64,000 nucleotides of DNA from Acanthopleura granulata (lineage: Eukaryota > Mollusca > Polyplacophora > Chitonida > Chitonidae): NCBI GenBank assembly GCA_016165875.1, contig JABBOT010000001.1, forward strand, positions 47,222,625 through 47,286,624, in the 5' to 3' direction. A program made the translations under genes and the position numbers. The notes under the pieces were generated by a model. That model was not told the origin of the DNA and searched no databases. It worked only from the letters and a program-made list of their open reading frames with translations. This document shows positions 63,144-64,000 of the stretch, piece after piece (position 1 is the stretch's first letter; every line of letters starts with the position of its first letter).

Positions 63144-63427
63144 TAACAATTAGAGCTCTCGGCACTCTCCTCAAAAATATAGGAGGTTTCTGACAAAAAT
63201 ATTGGAATTTTTGTGCTGAACAACAGGAAAATATGGGAAGCATTTCACCTAAACAGATGTATCTGAAGCAAACACCATCCGCAGAAGCCACACCAGACAG
63301 TACAATTTTGTGCGTGTGTTGAGTGAATATATAGGAATTATAGGAGGTCTTTTCACATAATGTGGGAAAATATAGCAGGTTGTCAGAAATATAGGAAATA
63401 TAGGAGCACTGATAGCCCTGTAACAAC
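63144..63427. mobile_element. hAT-like non-autonomous element, 270 bp
   Basis: Element 63151-63420 starts TAGAGCTCTCGGCACTCTCC and ends GGAGCACTGATAGCCCTG, whose complement starts CAGGGCTATCAGTGCTCC. These imperfect terminal inverted repeats fit the hAT-type YARNG start. Flanks TAACAAT (63144-63150) and TAACAAC (63421-63427) look like a 7-8 bp target duplication with one mismatch. No coding capacity. Confidence 0.65.
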
Positions 63428-63832
63428 AGACAGTGCACATCAAGCACCGATGAGTAATGGATAGTGCACATCAAGCACCAATGAGTAATAGACAGTGCAC
63501 ATCAAGCACCGATGAGTAATGGATAGTGCACATCAAGCACCAATGAGTAATGGAGGGTGCACATCAAGCACCAATGAGTAATGGAGAGTGCACATCAAGC
63601 ACCAAAGAGTAATGGAGAGTGCACATCAAGCACCAAAGAGTAATGGAGAGTGCACATCAAGCACCAATGAGTAATAGACAGCACACATCACCCACCAATT
63701 AAAACTGACCGGTGTACATCAATCATCAATCAACTGTTGACAGTGCAGATCAATCATCAATCAACCGTGATCTGTGCACAACAATAAACAATTAGTAATA
63801 GATTGATCAGTATCCAGTGGCTGAGGGTGTTA

Positions 63833-64000
63833 ACATGGCGTAATCGTCCAGTGCCTCACAGCAATGCAGTCGCTTTGAGTTCAAGTCCAGCTCATGCTTG
63901 CTTGCTCTCCGCGGTAAGGTATGCCAGGAACCTGTGAACGGTTGTGGGTTTCCCCCAATCTCTGCCTGGTTTTCAACCACCATAATGCTGGCCGCCATCG
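63833..64000 (+). repeat. SINE copy cut by the window edge
   Basis: Head region (GTCCAGTGCCTCACAGCAAT), B box (TTTGAGTTCAAGTCCAGCTC), middle block (TTGCTCTCCGCGGTAAGG) and central domain (ATAATGCTGGCCGCCATCG) running off the right end. Confidence 0.8.

Larger units (their letters stand above)
62690..63790 (+). repeat. About 32-bp minisatellite, interrupted twice
   Basis: Units of the type GGACAGTGCACATCAAGCAC plus CAATGAGTAAT recur from 62690. They are heterogeneous at the left (to 63140) and homogeneous at the right (63430-63690). A SINE (62854-62985) and a hAT-like element (63151-63420) are inserted within it. Confidence 0.85.

Noticed and set aside
62690..63790. Possible CRISPR-like array of regular repeats
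   Set aside because: Units are contiguous with no unique spacers and the genome is eukaryotic; it is a minisatellite.

Overview
The window is animal nuclear DNA: AT-rich, with spliced genes, GT-AG introns, AATAAA signals and many short interspersed repeats. The most abundant repeat is a tRNA-derived SINE (A and B boxes, a conserved central block, an AAATAAAT tail). It is of a kind I associate with molluscs, and a second mollusc-type repeat remnant lies near 34.3 kb. Together with a chitin-binding/mucin-like gene this suggests a lophotrochozoan, probably a mollusc. The species cannot be named from the sequence alone.

Layout. 0.17-1.3 kb (+): last coding exon of an alpha-tubulin gene, residues 76-451. 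6.1-2.3 kb (-): a small secreted protein made of a signal-peptide exon plus one sushi/CCP exon. 10.07-13.1 kb (+): ribosomal protein L26 in three coding exons, 143 aa. 17.0-31.2 kb (+): a complete ALDH18A1 gene (delta-1-pyrroline-5-carboxylate synthase) in 14 coding exons, 795 codons with every junction phase-consistent. 47.2-36.4 kb (-): exons of one or two extracellular-matrix-like genes: a signal-peptide/heptad-repeat/Thr-rich mucin exon, a possible transmembrane exon, two peritrophin-A (CBM14) chitin-binding exons and a terminal exon. From 47.2 kb to the right edge I recognise no gene. That stretch holds minisatellites, SINE copies and small DNA transposons.

The tubulin, RPL26 and P5CS genes are housekeeping genes with no functional link to each other. 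P5CS makes glutamate-5-semialdehyde in mitochondria for proline and ornithine synthesis. The sushi and chitin-binding genes encode secreted or cell-surface proteins.

Most notable: (1) an 86-bp minisatellite of about 15 units whose first unit is the stop-codon end of the P5CS coding sequence itself; (2) a minisatellite at 59.47-60.18 kb, mainly 51-bp units, open on both strands, whose unit-to-unit variation is silent in the + frame; (3) a minisatellite at 62.7-63.8 kb interrupted by a SINE with an 11-bp target-site duplication and by a 270-bp hAT-like element; (4) a chitin-binding/mucin locus with phase-1 modular exons and competing terminal exons; (5) several small inverted-repeat transposons in P5CS introns.
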